DNA of 64,000 nucleotides, taken from assembly GCA_963788125.1 (NCBI GenBank), contig CAWBFN010000001.1:1736001-1800000 (forward strand), in the 5' to 3' direction. Both the position numbers and the translations under genes were made by a program. The notes below the pieces were generated by a model. It was not told the origin of the DNA, made no database searches, and worked only from the letters and a program-made list of their open reading frames with translations. This stretch comes from Bog-473 sp963788125 (GTDB taxonomy: Bacteria > Actinomycetota > Acidimicrobiia > Acidimicrobiales > RAAP-2). Within the stretch, counting starts at the first letter, position 1. The number at the start of each line of letters is the position of its first letter. Shown one piece after another: positions 1 through 8,833 of this stretch.

Positions 1-693
1 GGCGCCACGATCGACGCCCACGCCATCATCCTCGCCTCGGGCGTCTCGTACCGGCAGCTGACCGCCCCCGGCCTGTCCGACTTCACCGGGCGGGGCGTCT
101 ACTACGGATCGACGATGAGCGAGGCCTCCAACGCGGCCGGCCAGCACGTCTTCATCGTCGGTGGCGCCAACTCCGCCGGGCAGGCCGCTGTGTATTTCGC
201 CCGCCATGCCGAGTCGGTGACGATCCTCGTACGGGGCACCTCCCTCGAAGCATCGATGTCCCACTATCTGGTGCAGCAGATCGAGACGATCTCGAACATT
301 GAGGTCCGCACGTGCACCGAGGTGGTCGCCGGGAGTGGGGGCGAGCATCTGGAGACACTGACCCTGCGGGACAACACGTCCGGGGCCACCGAGGAGGTCG
401 ATGCCCAGCTCCTGTTCGTGTTCATCGGAGCGTTGCCCCGCACCGAATGGCTCGACGGTGTCGTCGTGCGCGACGAGCGGGGGTTCGTGATGACCGGTCC
501 GGACCTGCCCCTGGTGGGAGACCGACCGGCCGAGTGGATCGAGGAGCGGGCGCCGTACCACCTCGAGAGCAGCATTCCCGGTGTCTTCGTCGCAGGTGAT
601 GCCCGGGCGGAATCGGCCAAGCGGGTCGCGTCCGCGGTGGGCGAGGGGGCCATGGCGGTCATGCTCGTACATCGCTATCTCGAAATGAGGTGA
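1..693 (+). CDS. Thioredoxin-reductase-like FAD/NAD(P)H flavoprotein (5' partial)
   Basis: The reading frame is open from the first base of the window, so the N-terminal FAD part lies outside. What remains is the NAD(P)H-binding domain (Rossmann motif VGGANSAGQAA, followed by a typical basic/acidic strand) and the C-terminal FAD segment with PGVFVAGDAR. In true thioredoxin reductases a CxxC redox pair sits just before this Rossmann motif, after GRGV; here that stretch reads YYGSTMSEASNAAG and has no cysteine. The protein therefore belongs to the CxxC-less relatives often found next to, or fused with, cyclic-nucleotide-binding domains. It is followed 4 bases later by a kinase with such a domain, so the two are probably one transcript. 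Electron acceptor unknown. Confidence 0.85.
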   Translation, partial: GATIDAHAIILASGVSYRQLTAPGLSDFTGRGVYYGSTMSEASNAAGQHVFIVGGANSAGQAAVYFARHAESVTILVRGTSLEASMSHYLVQQIETISNIEVRTCTEVVAGSGGEHLETLTLRDNTSGATEEVDAQLLFVFIGALPRTEWLDGVVVRDERGFVMTGPDLPLVGDRPAEWIEERAPYHLESSIPGVFVAGDARAESAKRVASAVGEGAMAVMLVHRYLEMR

Positions 694-697
694 TGCG

Positions 698-2158
698 ATG
701 ACCAACGACCTCACCTGTGATGTCGAGGAGATTCGGACTCTCTTCTTGTTCGAGAAACTGAATGAAGAACAGCTGGGCCGGCTGTGCCGGGAAGGGCACG
801 TGGAAGAGGCCGAGCCAGGATGGGTCCTTCGCGAAGGGGAACCGGCCACATCGTTCTACGTCCTGTTGGACGGTTCCGTCACGTTGTTCCGCCGGGTTGG
901 AACCGACGATGTCGAGATCAACCGGACCGATGACCGTGGTGTCTACGCGGGGGCGTTTCAGGCGTACCTCGGTGACCGGATCCGGCAGGTGTACAACAAC
1001 TCCCTGCGGGCGAACGTGCGGTCGAGGTTCTTCGTGCTCGGCGCGGAACAGTTCGCGCAGCTGATGCGGGAGTGGTTTCCGATGGCGCTCCACCTCCTGG
1101 AGGGCCTGTTCTTCGGCACCCAGAGCACACAACAGGTCCTTCAACAACGAGAGCGCCTCCTGGCGCTCGGCTCCCTCTCCGCCGGGCTCACGCACGAGCT
1201 GAACAATCCGGCGGCTGCGGCCGTTCGGTCCACCTCGTCGCTGCGGGACCGCCTGACCGACATGCGTCACGCCTTGGCCGCCACGCTCGCGTCCGGATTG
1301 GATCCGAACACGTTGGGATCCCTGGTGCGGCTGGAGGAGGAGGCGGTCGAGGGTGTGCACACGGCACCACAGCTGAGCCCCATGGAGACGTCGGATCTCG
1401 AGGACCGCCTCGGCGAGTGGCTCGGGGACCATCAGGTCAGCGATGGATGGGACCTGGCCCCGGTGTTCGTGCAGGCCGGACTGGCCGAGACGTACCTGGA
1501 ACGAGTCGCCCGGGAGGTCGGCGAGGCCAGGCTAGAGCGTGCCCTCCGTTGGTTGGCCCGTTCTGTCGAAGGCGAGATACTGATGGACGAGATCCAAGAT
1601 TCGACGACGCGGGTGTCGACGCTGATTGCTGCGGCCAAGCAGTACTCACAGATGGATCGGGCGCCCTACCAGATCGTCGACGTGCATGAGCTACTGGACA
1701 GCACGCTCACCATGCTGGCGCCCAAACTCGGCGACGGCATTGCGGTGGCGAGAGAGTACGACCGCTCCCTTCCTCCCATTCCGGCCTACGCCGCCGAACT
1801 CAATCAGGTGTGGACGAACCTGATCGACAACGCCGTCGGCGCCATGGGTGGAACGGGGCGACTGACCATCCGGACGTGGCGCGACGAGGAGTTTCTTGCC
1901 GTGGGGATCGGGGACACCGGGCCTGGCGTGCCCGAAGAGATACGCTCGCGGATCTTCGAGCCCTTCTTCACGACCAAGCCGTTCGGTGAAGGAACCGGTC
2001 TCGGCCTCGATATCTCGTGGCGCATCGTCGTCAACAAGCATCACGGGGACCTGAAGCTCGAGTCGACGCCCGGCGACACCTGGTTCGTCGTTCGGCTTCC
2101 CTTGGTCGAGCCCGAGCCACTCGACATTCCTGTCGCAGGTGAGCTGGCCTCTCCCTGA
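698..2158 (+). CDS. Sensor histidine kinase with N-terminal cyclic-nucleotide-binding-type domain
   Basis: 486 residues, soluble, no membrane segment. Residues about 10-135 form a Crp/cNMP-binding-like beta-roll (EPGWVLREGEPATSFYVLLDG). A dimerisation/phosphoacceptor region follows with the H-box SLSAGLTHELNNPAAAAVR (His166). The C-terminal HATPase shows the N-box NLIDNAVGAM, the G1 box GDTGPGVPEE, the F box FEPFFTTKPF and the G2 box GTGLGLDIS. The start ATG lies 4 bases after the flavoprotein stop, with GAGGTG upstream, so the two genes are likely coupled. No response regulator is adjacent. The pairing suggests a cytosolic kinase that reads a redox or nucleotide signal linked to the flavoprotein; that link is inference. 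Confidence 0.88.
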   Translation: MTNDLTCDVEEIRTLFLFEKLNEEQLGRLCREGHVEEAEPGWVLREGEPATSFYVLLDGSVTLFRRVGTDDVEINRTDDRGVYAGAFQAYLGDRIRQVYNNSLRANVRSRFFVLGAEQFAQLMREWFPMALHLLEGLFFGTQSTQQVLQQRERLLALGSLSAGLTHELNNPAAAAVRSTSSLRDRLTDMRHALAATLASGLDPNTLGSLVRLEEEAVEGVHTAPQLSPMETSDLEDRLGEWLGDHQVSDGWDLAPVFVQAGLAETYLERVAREVGEARLERALRWLARSVEGEILMDEIQDSTTRVSTLIAAAKQYSQMDRAPYQIVDVHELLDSTLTMLAPKLGDGIAVAREYDRSLPPIPAYAAELNQVWTNLIDNAVGAMGGTGRLTIRTWRDEEFLAVGIGDTGPGVPEEIRSRIFEPFFTTKPFGEGTGLGLDISWRIVVNKHHGDLKLESTPGDTWFVVRLPLVEPEPLDIPVAGELASP

Positions 2159-2208
2159 GGGTTCCATCGGAACTCCCCGCGCCTCGGAGCGCCTGGGAGC
2201 GCACTGGG

Positions 2209-3198
2209 TCAGGAGGCGGGCGCCCCGGATCCGTTCAGCGAGTCCGGGGTCGCCGAACGGAGGGTGCTCAGCAGCACCTCGGCCGAACCCATGAGGCTGG
2301 CCGCCTCATAGGGCACGACCACCTTGGCGTTGTTGGACGCGGCGATCTCCTGGAGCGCGCGCAGCTGCAGGACGGCCAGGGTGCGCGGGTTGATGGTGGC
2401 CGTGTCGAGCGAGTTGAGTCGGGCCGCCTCGCCCTCGCCGCGCAGGACGAACGCCTTCTTCTCGCCCTCGGCCTGCAACTCGAGCACCTTCATTTCGGCT
2501 TCGGCCCGCAGGATGGCGGCCTCCTTGGCTCCCTGGGCCTCGAGCACGGCGGCCTGCTGGCGGCCCCCGGCGCTGTTGATGGCCGCCTGCTGCTCACCCT
2601 CGGACTTCAAGATGGCCGCCTTCTTGTGCTGCTCGGCCTCCTTCTGCTCGGACATGGCCTGAATCACGTTGGTGGGCGGCGTGATGTCGAGGATCTCTAT
2701 CCGGTTGAGCCGGACGCCCCACTTCACGGTGGCGTCGGCCATGTGGTCCTGCATGCGGCTGTTGATGGTCTCGCGCTCGGACAGCGCCTGGTCCAGGGAG
2801 AGCTCGCCGAACACGGCCCGCAGCGCGGTGCGGGACAGCTGGTCGACCGCCAGCCGGTAGTCGTTGATCTCGAAGAGCGCCGACTTGACGTCGATCACCT
2901 GGCAGAAGATGGTGGCGCTCACCCACAACGAGACGTTGTCCTTGGTGATCACCGACTGCTGGTCCCCGGTCATGGGGAACTCACGCATGTCGACCTTTTC
3001 CATCTTGTCGACGAAGGGCCGCAGGATACGCAGGCCCGGCTGGTCGATCGACCGGAACTGGCCGAAGCGCTTGACCACCCCGACGCTGCCCTGCTGGACG
3101 ATCTTGAGCGCCCGCGACAGCAACCAGGCGCCGATCCCCACGACCACCACCACGGCAACCACCGCGATGGTGATGACGCCTGCCGTCGATGCCAACAT
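2209..3198 (-). CDS. SPFH/Band 7 (stomatin-like, QmcA-type) membrane protein
   Basis: 329 residues from the ATG at 3198, chosen because TTAGGAG lies just upstream and the protein then begins with its membrane anchor (residues about 5-28, very rich in Val/Ala/Ile). Longer in-frame starts only add arginine-rich frame noise. The SPFH domain covers about residues 35-215 (QQGSVGVVKRFGQF, QPGLRILRPFVDK). A charged Ala/Glu/Lys coiled coil follows (about 195-265; KEAAILRAEAEMKVLELQAE), as in prohibitin-like scaffolds. The family forms large membrane rings that organise proteases and lipid microdomains. An NfeD-type protein is encoded directly upstream, the usual partner of SPFH proteins. Confidence 0.92.
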   Translation of the reverse strand: MLASTAGVITIAVVAVVVVVGIGAWLLSRALKIVQQGSVGVVKRFGQFRSIDQPGLRILRPFVDKMEKVDMREFPMTGDQQSVITKDNVSLWVSATIFCQVIDVKSALFEINDYRLAVDQLSRTALRAVFGELSLDQALSERETINSRMQDHMADATVKWGVRLNRIEILDITPPTNVIQAMSEQKEAEQHKKAAILKSEGEQQAAINSAGGRQQAAVLEAQGAKEAAILRAEAEMKVLELQAEGEKKAFVLRGEGEAARLNSLDTATINPRTLAVLQLRALQEIAASNNAKVVVPYEAASLMGSAEVLLSTLRSATPDSLNGSGAPAS

Positions 3199-3206
3199 GG
3201 CCGCTC

Positions 3207-3416
3207 CTAACTTCTCGGATCGTAGACCACGAGCAGGCCGCGCTGTATGTCGGCCACCACCACCTCTGTCCCCACGGCGATGTCGCCGTCGGGATCCAAC
3301 GGGATGGCGAACCACTCCTCGCCCCGGGCCCGGACCCGGCCCGGATGGTGCTCGCCGTTGATCTCCCTGGTCACAAGGGCGGTGTCGCCCACCATTCCTT
3401 GGACACCGTTCAGCAC
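3207..3416 (-). CDS. NfeD-type OB-fold protein (short form, C-terminal domain only)
   Basis: About 69 residues from a GTG at 3416 (AGTGGGGG upstream); an ATG at 3395 is an alternative that would cut into the domain. The sequence GMVGDTALVTREINGEHHPG followed by VRARGEEWFAIP and a closing hydrophobic strand matches the OB-fold found at the C terminus of NfeD proteins. There is no protease domain and no membrane segment, so it is the stand-alone soluble form. It lies 8 bases upstream of the SPFH gene and reads into it, which supports a joint role in membrane microdomain organisation. Confidence 0.72.
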   Translation of the reverse strand: MLNGVQGMVGDTALVTREINGEHHPGRVRARGEEWFAIPLDPDGDIAVGTEVVVADIQRGLLVVYDPRS

Positions 3417-3439
3417 GGCCCCCACTCTATGCAGCCCAC

Positions 3440-4222
3440 TCAACGCCCGATGTACGTGGGCTTCCGCTTCTCGGCGAAGGCGGCCAGGCCCTCCCGCGTG
3501 TCCTCGCTCGAGGAGTTGATGGCCTGGCAGCGAGCCTCGTTCTCCAGGGCCTGCTCCATGGAGGCGTGCGCCGAGTCGTTCAAAAGGGTCTTGTTCAGCG
3601 ACAGGGCCAGCGGCGGACCATCGGCCAAGGTGCGCGCCCAGCCGTCGACGAAGGCGTCGATCTCCGCCGGCGGGACGACCCGGTTGACCAGCCCGATGGC
3701 CAGGGCCTCCTCGGCGGTCCACACGTCGCCGAAGAGGGCGATCTCTTTGGCCCGGGCCAGACCGACGATCCGGGGCAGCAGCCACGAGGCGCCCATGTCG
3801 AGGGAGAGGCCACGGCGCGAGAAGATGGCGGAGAGCGTGGCCCGCTCGGTGCAGACCACGAGGTCGCAGCCAAGCGCCAGCGAGAGGCCGGCCCCGACGG
3901 CGTGCCCGTCGACCTTGGCGATGGTCGGCTTGGTCACCCGGTGCAGCATCAGGGCCACGTCTCCCAGTCGCCGCATGCGCGCCAGCGCCGAGAGTTCGGC
4001 GCCCGTCGGCGGACCGGAGCGGTCCGTGAGATCGGCTCCCGTGCAGAAGGCGCCCCCGGCACCGGTCAGGATCATCACCCGGTCGGCGGGACTGCGCTCG
4101 ACCTCCCCGAAAATTGTCTGCAACTCGTGCAGCATCACGCCGTTGGCTGCATTCTTGCGTTCGGGGCGGTTCATGGTGACGGTGACCACGCCGCCGGCGC
4201 GCTCGACGATGAGGGTCTCCAT
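3440..4222 (-). CDS. Enoyl-CoA hydratase/isomerase family protein (crotonase fold)
   Basis: 260 residues, normal length for the family. The two oxyanion-hole segments are present: GGAFCTGADL and KVDGHAVGAGLSLALGCDLV. The segment SRRGLSLDMGASWLLPRIVG corresponds to the active-site loop, but the glutamates of classical enoyl-CoA hydratase are not obvious there, so the exact reaction (hydratase, isomerase or hydrolase) is open. C-terminal half ends in EGLAAFAEKRKPTYIGR, typical of the family. It sits between yraN and the nfeD/SPFH pair on the same strand. The annotation as a crotonase is firm; the substrate is unknown. Confidence 0.9.
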   Translation of the reverse strand: METLIVERAGGVVTVTMNRPERKNAANGVMLHELQTIFGEVERSPADRVMILTGAGGAFCTGADLTDRSGPPTGAELSALARMRRLGDVALMLHRVTKPTIAKVDGHAVGAGLSLALGCDLVVCTERATLSAIFSRRGLSLDMGASWLLPRIVGLARAKEIALFGDVWTAEEALAIGLVNRVVPPAEIDAFVDGWARTLADGPPLALSLNKTLLNDSAHASMEQALENEARCQAINSSSEDTREGLAAFAEKRKPTYIGR

Positions 4223-4249
4223 GGGAGGCGACCCTAGGCCGGGGACGAT

Positions 4250-4606
4250 TCAAAACGCACCTTCGACGACGGTGATCGTCGTACCCAGGACGGCCGCCAC
4301 GTCGAATCGGACCCGGTGACCGCCGCAGGTGTGCAGGAGGAGGTAGAGCGAAGCCAGCCGGCGCAGGCGGAGCTGCTTGGTCCCGGTGACCGCCTCGGCC
4401 GGTGCGCCCAGCCGGTCCGTCCCCCTGGCCTTGACCTCGCAGAACACGAGCACCCCGTGGCCGCGACAGACCAGGTCGATCTCGCCGATGCGGCTCCGCC
4501 AGTTCCGCTCGACGATCTGGTAGCCGTGACGTACGTACCACGCCGCGGCCCGGTCCTCGCCCGCCCGGCCCAGCGCGTGGCGCCGGTCGGGGGGCTTCGG
4601 GGTCAT
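4250..4606 (-). CDS. yraN: YraN family (UPF0102) endonuclease-like protein
   Basis: 118 residues. The restriction-endonuclease-like core is visible: LGRAGEDRAAAWYVRHGY, then NWRSRIGEIDLVCR and LVFCEVKAR, which supply the E...D...ExK catalytic pattern of the family. The biological role of YraN is not settled; it is commonly encoded near rplS, trmD and DNA-processing genes, as here. It lies 17 bases after the DUF2469 gene on the same strand. Confidence 0.9.
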   Translation of the reverse strand: MTPKPPDRRHALGRAGEDRAAAWYVRHGYQIVERNWRSRIGEIDLVCRGHGVLVFCEVKARGTDRLGAPAEAVTGTKQLRLRRLASLYLLLHTCGGHRVRFDVAAVLGTTITVVEGAF

Positions 4607-4623
4607 GCGGGAGAACGGTCGGC

Positions 4624-4917
4624 CTACAGGTCCTGTTCGGGGAGGCGCTCGATGTTCACGTCACGGAAGGTGACCACCCTGACGCTCGGGACGAACCGGG
4701 CGGGGCGGTACATGTCCCACACCCAGGCGTCCCGGAGCTCGAGCTCGATACACGCCGGCGTGGTGTCCGAGCGCACGTGCAGCGACACCTCATTGGCCAG
4801 GTAGAAACGGCGCTCCGTCTCGATGACGTAGGAGAAGACGGGCAGGACTGCTCGATACTCCTGCACCAGGCCGAGCTCGATCTCGGCCTCATAGCGCTCG
4901 AGGTCCTCCTCGCTCAT
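4624..4917 (-). CDS. DUF2469 family protein
   Basis: 97 residues from the ATG at 4917. The hallmark segments of this actinobacterial family are clear: MSEEDLERYEAEIELGL, YVIETERRFYLANEV, DAWVWDMYRPARFV and VRVVTFRDVNIE. Function is unknown. A longer in-frame start exists but would overlap the whole end of rplS and lacks family similarity. In many actinobacteria lepB and rnhB stand between rplS and this gene; here they are absent and the stop of rplS is only 7 bases away. Confidence 0.92.
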   Translation of the reverse strand: MSEEDLERYEAEIELGLVQEYRAVLPVFSYVIETERRFYLANEVSLHVRSDTTPACIELELRDAWVWDMYRPARFVPSVRVVTFRDVNIERLPEQDL

Positions 4918-4924
4918 GGCGGGC

Positions 4925-5278
4925 TTACGGCTTTGCCGTCCGCCGCTCCTTGATCTTGGCGGCCTTACCCGAACGCTGGCGCAGGTAGTAGAGCTTGGCC
5001 CGGCGGACGTCGCCCAACGTGACGACCTCGATACTGGCGATGGTGGGCGAGTGCACCGGGAACGTCCGCTCCACGCCGACACCGAAGCTCACCTTGCGCA
5101 CGGTGAAGGTCTCCCGGACCCCGCCCCCCTGGCGCCGCATGACCGCGCCCTGGAAGATCTGGACCCGCTCGCGGGTGCCCTCGACCACCCGGACGTGCAC
5201 CTTGACGGTGTCCCCGGGCCGGAAATCGGGGATGTCGCTGCGCAGGCTGTCGCGGTCGATCGTTTCGGTGGGGTGCAT
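4925..5278 (-). CDS. rplS: 50S ribosomal protein L19
   Basis: 117 residues, standard length. Conserved blocks: FRPGDTVKVHVRVVEGTRER, QIFQGAVMRRQGGGVRETFT, VRKVSFGVGVERTFPVHSP and KLYYLRQRSGKAAKIKERR. L19 sits at the interface of the ribosomal subunits. It follows trmD at a distance of 17 bases in the conserved rpsP-khpA-rimM-trmD-rplS order. Confidence 0.98.
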   Translation of the reverse strand: MHPTETIDRDSLRSDIPDFRPGDTVKVHVRVVEGTRERVQIFQGAVMRRQGGGVRETFTVRKVSFGVGVERTFPVHSPTIASIEVVTLGDVRRAKLYYLRQRSGKAAKIKERRTAKP

Positions 5279-5295
5279 GGGAGGGCGTCCTTACG

Positions 5296-6057
5296 TCACA
5301 CCGGCTCGGTGCCGGACGGAACATCGTAGCCGTGCTCGGCCAGGCACCGCACGTCGTCGTCGGAGAGCGCGAACTCCCTCACCAGGCGGTCCAGCAGATC
5401 GGGTCGGCGGGCGGCCGTGCGCACGAGTGCCTCCCGGCGGCGCCACGCCGCCACGGCGGCGTGGTCGCCGGAGCGCAGGACCGCCGGAACCTCCCAACCC
5501 CGGAACTCCGCCGGGCGGGTGTACTGGGGGTACTCGATCAGACCGCCCGAGAAGCTCTCCTCGAGGGCCGACTGCTCGTTGCCCAGTACGTCGGGCAGCA
5601 GCCGGGCCACGGTTTCGATGACCACCAGCGCGGCCAGCTCGCCCCCGGCGAGAACGAAGTCACCCACGGACAGCTCCCCGTCGACCAGATGATCGCTGAC
5701 CCTCTGGTCCACCCCCTCATAGCGTCCGCAGAGGAGCGAGAACCCGTCCGCCAGTGCGGCCAGCTCGCCGGCGACCGCCTGGGTGAAGCGCCGGCCGCCG
5801 GGTGAAAGCAAGAAGAGCGGCCGGGGCAGGTCCTGCACTGCCTCGACGGCACGGAAGACCGGGTGCGGCATCAACACCATCCCCGGCCCGCCGCCAAACG
5901 GGCTGTCGTCGACGGTTCGCCGCGCGTCGAGCGACCCCTCCCGCAGGTCGTGCACGCCGATCTCCAACGCGCCCGACTCCTGGGCCCGGCCCAGGATCGA
6001 GGTGGCGCAGTAGGCCGAGATGGCCTCGGGGAAGAGTGTGAAGACCACGATGTTCAC
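5296..6057 (-). CDS. trmD: tRNA (guanine-N1)-methyltransferase TrmD
   Basis: 253 residues from a GTG start at 6057. SPOUT-class enzyme that methylates G37 of tRNA using S-adenosylmethionine, preventing +1 frameshifting. Visible motifs: VDDSPFGGGPGMVLMPHPVF, the trefoil-knot residues LLCGRYEGVDQRVSDH and SVGDFVLAGGELAALVVIE, and the basic tRNA-binding C-terminal part. It begins 13 bases after the rimM stop. Confidence 0.97.
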   Translation of the reverse strand: MNIVVFTLFPEAISAYCATSILGRAQESGALEIGVHDLREGSLDARRTVDDSPFGGGPGMVLMPHPVFRAVEAVQDLPRPLFLLSPGGRRFTQAVAGELAALADGFSLLCGRYEGVDQRVSDHLVDGELSVGDFVLAGGELAALVVIETVARLLPDVLGNEQSALEESFSGGLIEYPQYTRPAEFRGWEVPAVLRSGDHAAVAAWRRREALVRTAARRPDLLDRLVREFALSDDDVRCLAEHGYDVPSGTEPV

Positions 6058-6070
6058 CGCCCGGCGACCG

Positions 6071-6532
6071 TCACGGGTCGAGGAGCCCTTGGGGAATGTC
6101 GACCACCAGGGTCCGGCCGGCCACGTCGCGGCGGGTGACGAACCGCAAGGGGATCAGTCCCCCGCTCTCGAGGACGAGGAGATCGCTGGCCGGGTTGGCC
6201 TCCACGGCGCGCACCGAGCCCAGTTCCTCCCCTTCGGCATCGAACACCCTCGTGCCGATCAGCTCGTGTACCCACAGCTTCCCCGGGATCTCCACCGCGT
6301 CAGCCTCGAGCTCGACGCCCCGTAGGCGCTCGGCCTGCGAGCGGTCGACGATGCCTTCGAACTGCACGATCCAACGGTCGCCGAAGGGCCTCGCCGAGTG
6401 GACCTCCAGGGTGCCCCCGGCGACGGTGAGGACCGAGCCGGGGTCGAGACGCTCGGTCAGATCCGTCCACAGCTGTACGACGACCTCGCCGCGCAGGCCG
6501 TGGGCCTTGGTGACCCGGCCGATCGTGAGCAG
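6071..6532 (-). CDS. rimM: Ribosome maturation factor RimM (apparently without ATG/GTG/TTG start)
   Basis: About 153 residues. The N-terminal RimM signature IGRVTKAHGLRGEV is present, followed by the PRC-barrel half (KLWVHELIGTRVFDAEGEEL). RimM binds S19 and helps mature the 30S head. The frame upstream runs TGA GCC GCG GCG ACG CAG CTG CTC ACG ATC GGC, and this TGA (6548-6550) is also the khpA stop. There is thus no canonical start between the khpA stop and the first conserved residues. The CTG at 6532 would give M-L-T-I-G-R-V, which fits family N termini well, so I use it; a GTG at 6367 would remove the whole N-terminal domain. Translation is probably coupled to khpA. A sequencing error is the main alternative. 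Confidence 0.85.
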   Translation of the reverse strand: MLTIGRVTKAHGLRGEVVVQLWTDLTERLDPGSVLTVAGGTLEVHSARPFGDRWIVQFEGIVDRSQAERLRGVELEADAVEIPGKLWVHELIGTRVFDAEGEELGSVRAVEANPASDLLVLESGGLIPLRFVTRRDVAGRTLVVDIPQGLLDP

Positions 6533-6547
6533 CTGCGTCGCCGCGGC

Positions 6548-6910
6548 TCAGTCGTCGACGATGTCCACGCTGGCCTGGACGCCGTCCTTGGCGCCGGCCA
6601 CGTTGACCAGGGTACGGATGGCCTGGGCCGTCTTACCCCGACGGCCGATCACCCGTCCCATGTCGTCGGGGGCCACGTGCAGGCTGAGTCGCAGTCCGCC
6701 CCGGCGCTCCTCGGTCTCGATGACCACCGAGTCGGGATCGTTGGAGAGCGAGCGGGCCAGGTAGTGGAGGACGGCCAGGGGGGTGCCCCCGTCCAGCGCG
6801 TCGTGGCGCTCATTGCCTTCGCCACCGGTCTGATCGTCCGCCGCGTTGACGTCGACGCCCTGCCCACCCTCGACCGTGTTGACGTCGCCGGCCTCGTACA
6901 GGTCGGTCAC
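6548..6910 (-). CDS. khpA: KH-domain RNA-binding protein KhpA
   Basis: About 120 residues from the GTG at 6910, which overlaps the rpsP stop (GTGA) and has GGCGAGG upstream. The C-terminal 80 residues are a KH domain with the GRRGKTAQAIRTL form of the GxxG loop (DDMGRVIGRRGKTAQ). The first roughly 40 residues are acidic and Gly/Asn-rich (DVNTVEGGQGVDVNAADDQT), an extension that the usual KhpA of about 76-80 residues lacks. KhpA binds RNA, usually with KhpB, and affects cell division and envelope growth. Whether the extension is translated depends on the start, but no other start codon lies before the KH domain. Confidence 0.88.
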   Translation of the reverse strand: MTDLYEAGDVNTVEGGQGVDVNAADDQTGGEGNERHDALDGGTPLAVLHYLARSLSNDPDSVVIETEERRGGLRLSLHVAPDDMGRVIGRRGKTAQAIRTLVNVAGAKDGVQASVDIVDD

Positions 6911-7191
6911 TTCGACCTCGCCGTGGCGAACTGGTCCCAGGCGCCGGAGGATTTGAGGAGCCTCTCCACCCGCTCGGTCGGCTGCGCGCCGTTGACCAGC
7001 CACTTGACGGCCTTGTCGTTGTCGATCTTGATCACGGCGTCCGGCTCGGCGGTCGACGCCCCCCGGGGGGCGTACGTGCCCACGATCTCGAGGAATCGAC
7101 CGTCGCGGGGAGACCGGCTGTCGGCCGCCACGACCCGGTAGGTCGGCTGCTTCTTCTTACCCATCCGCACCAGGCGGAGCTTCACTGCCAC
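6907..7191 (-). CDS. rpsP: 30S ribosomal protein S16
   Basis: 94 residues, GTG start at 7191 preceded by a strong GGAGG at a slightly long spacing. Conserved N terminus AVKLRLVRMGKKKQPTYRVV and SPRDGRFLEIVGTYAPR; lysine-rich centre. It is an essential assembly protein of the 30S body. The stop overlaps the khpA start, so the two are translationally coupled. Confidence 0.98.
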   Translation of the reverse strand: MAVKLRLVRMGKKKQPTYRVVAADSRSPRDGRFLEIVGTYAPRGASTAEPDAVIKIDNDKAVKWLVNGAQPTERVERLLKSSGAWDQFATARSK

Positions 7192-7246
7192 GGACTAATT
7201 CCTCCATCATCTGGACGTTGTGCATCCATTCTGGCAGATGGCCGCC

Positions 7247-8809
<1,563 letters not shown>

Positions 8810-8833
8810 TGAGCCTCAGGCTAATGGCACGGC

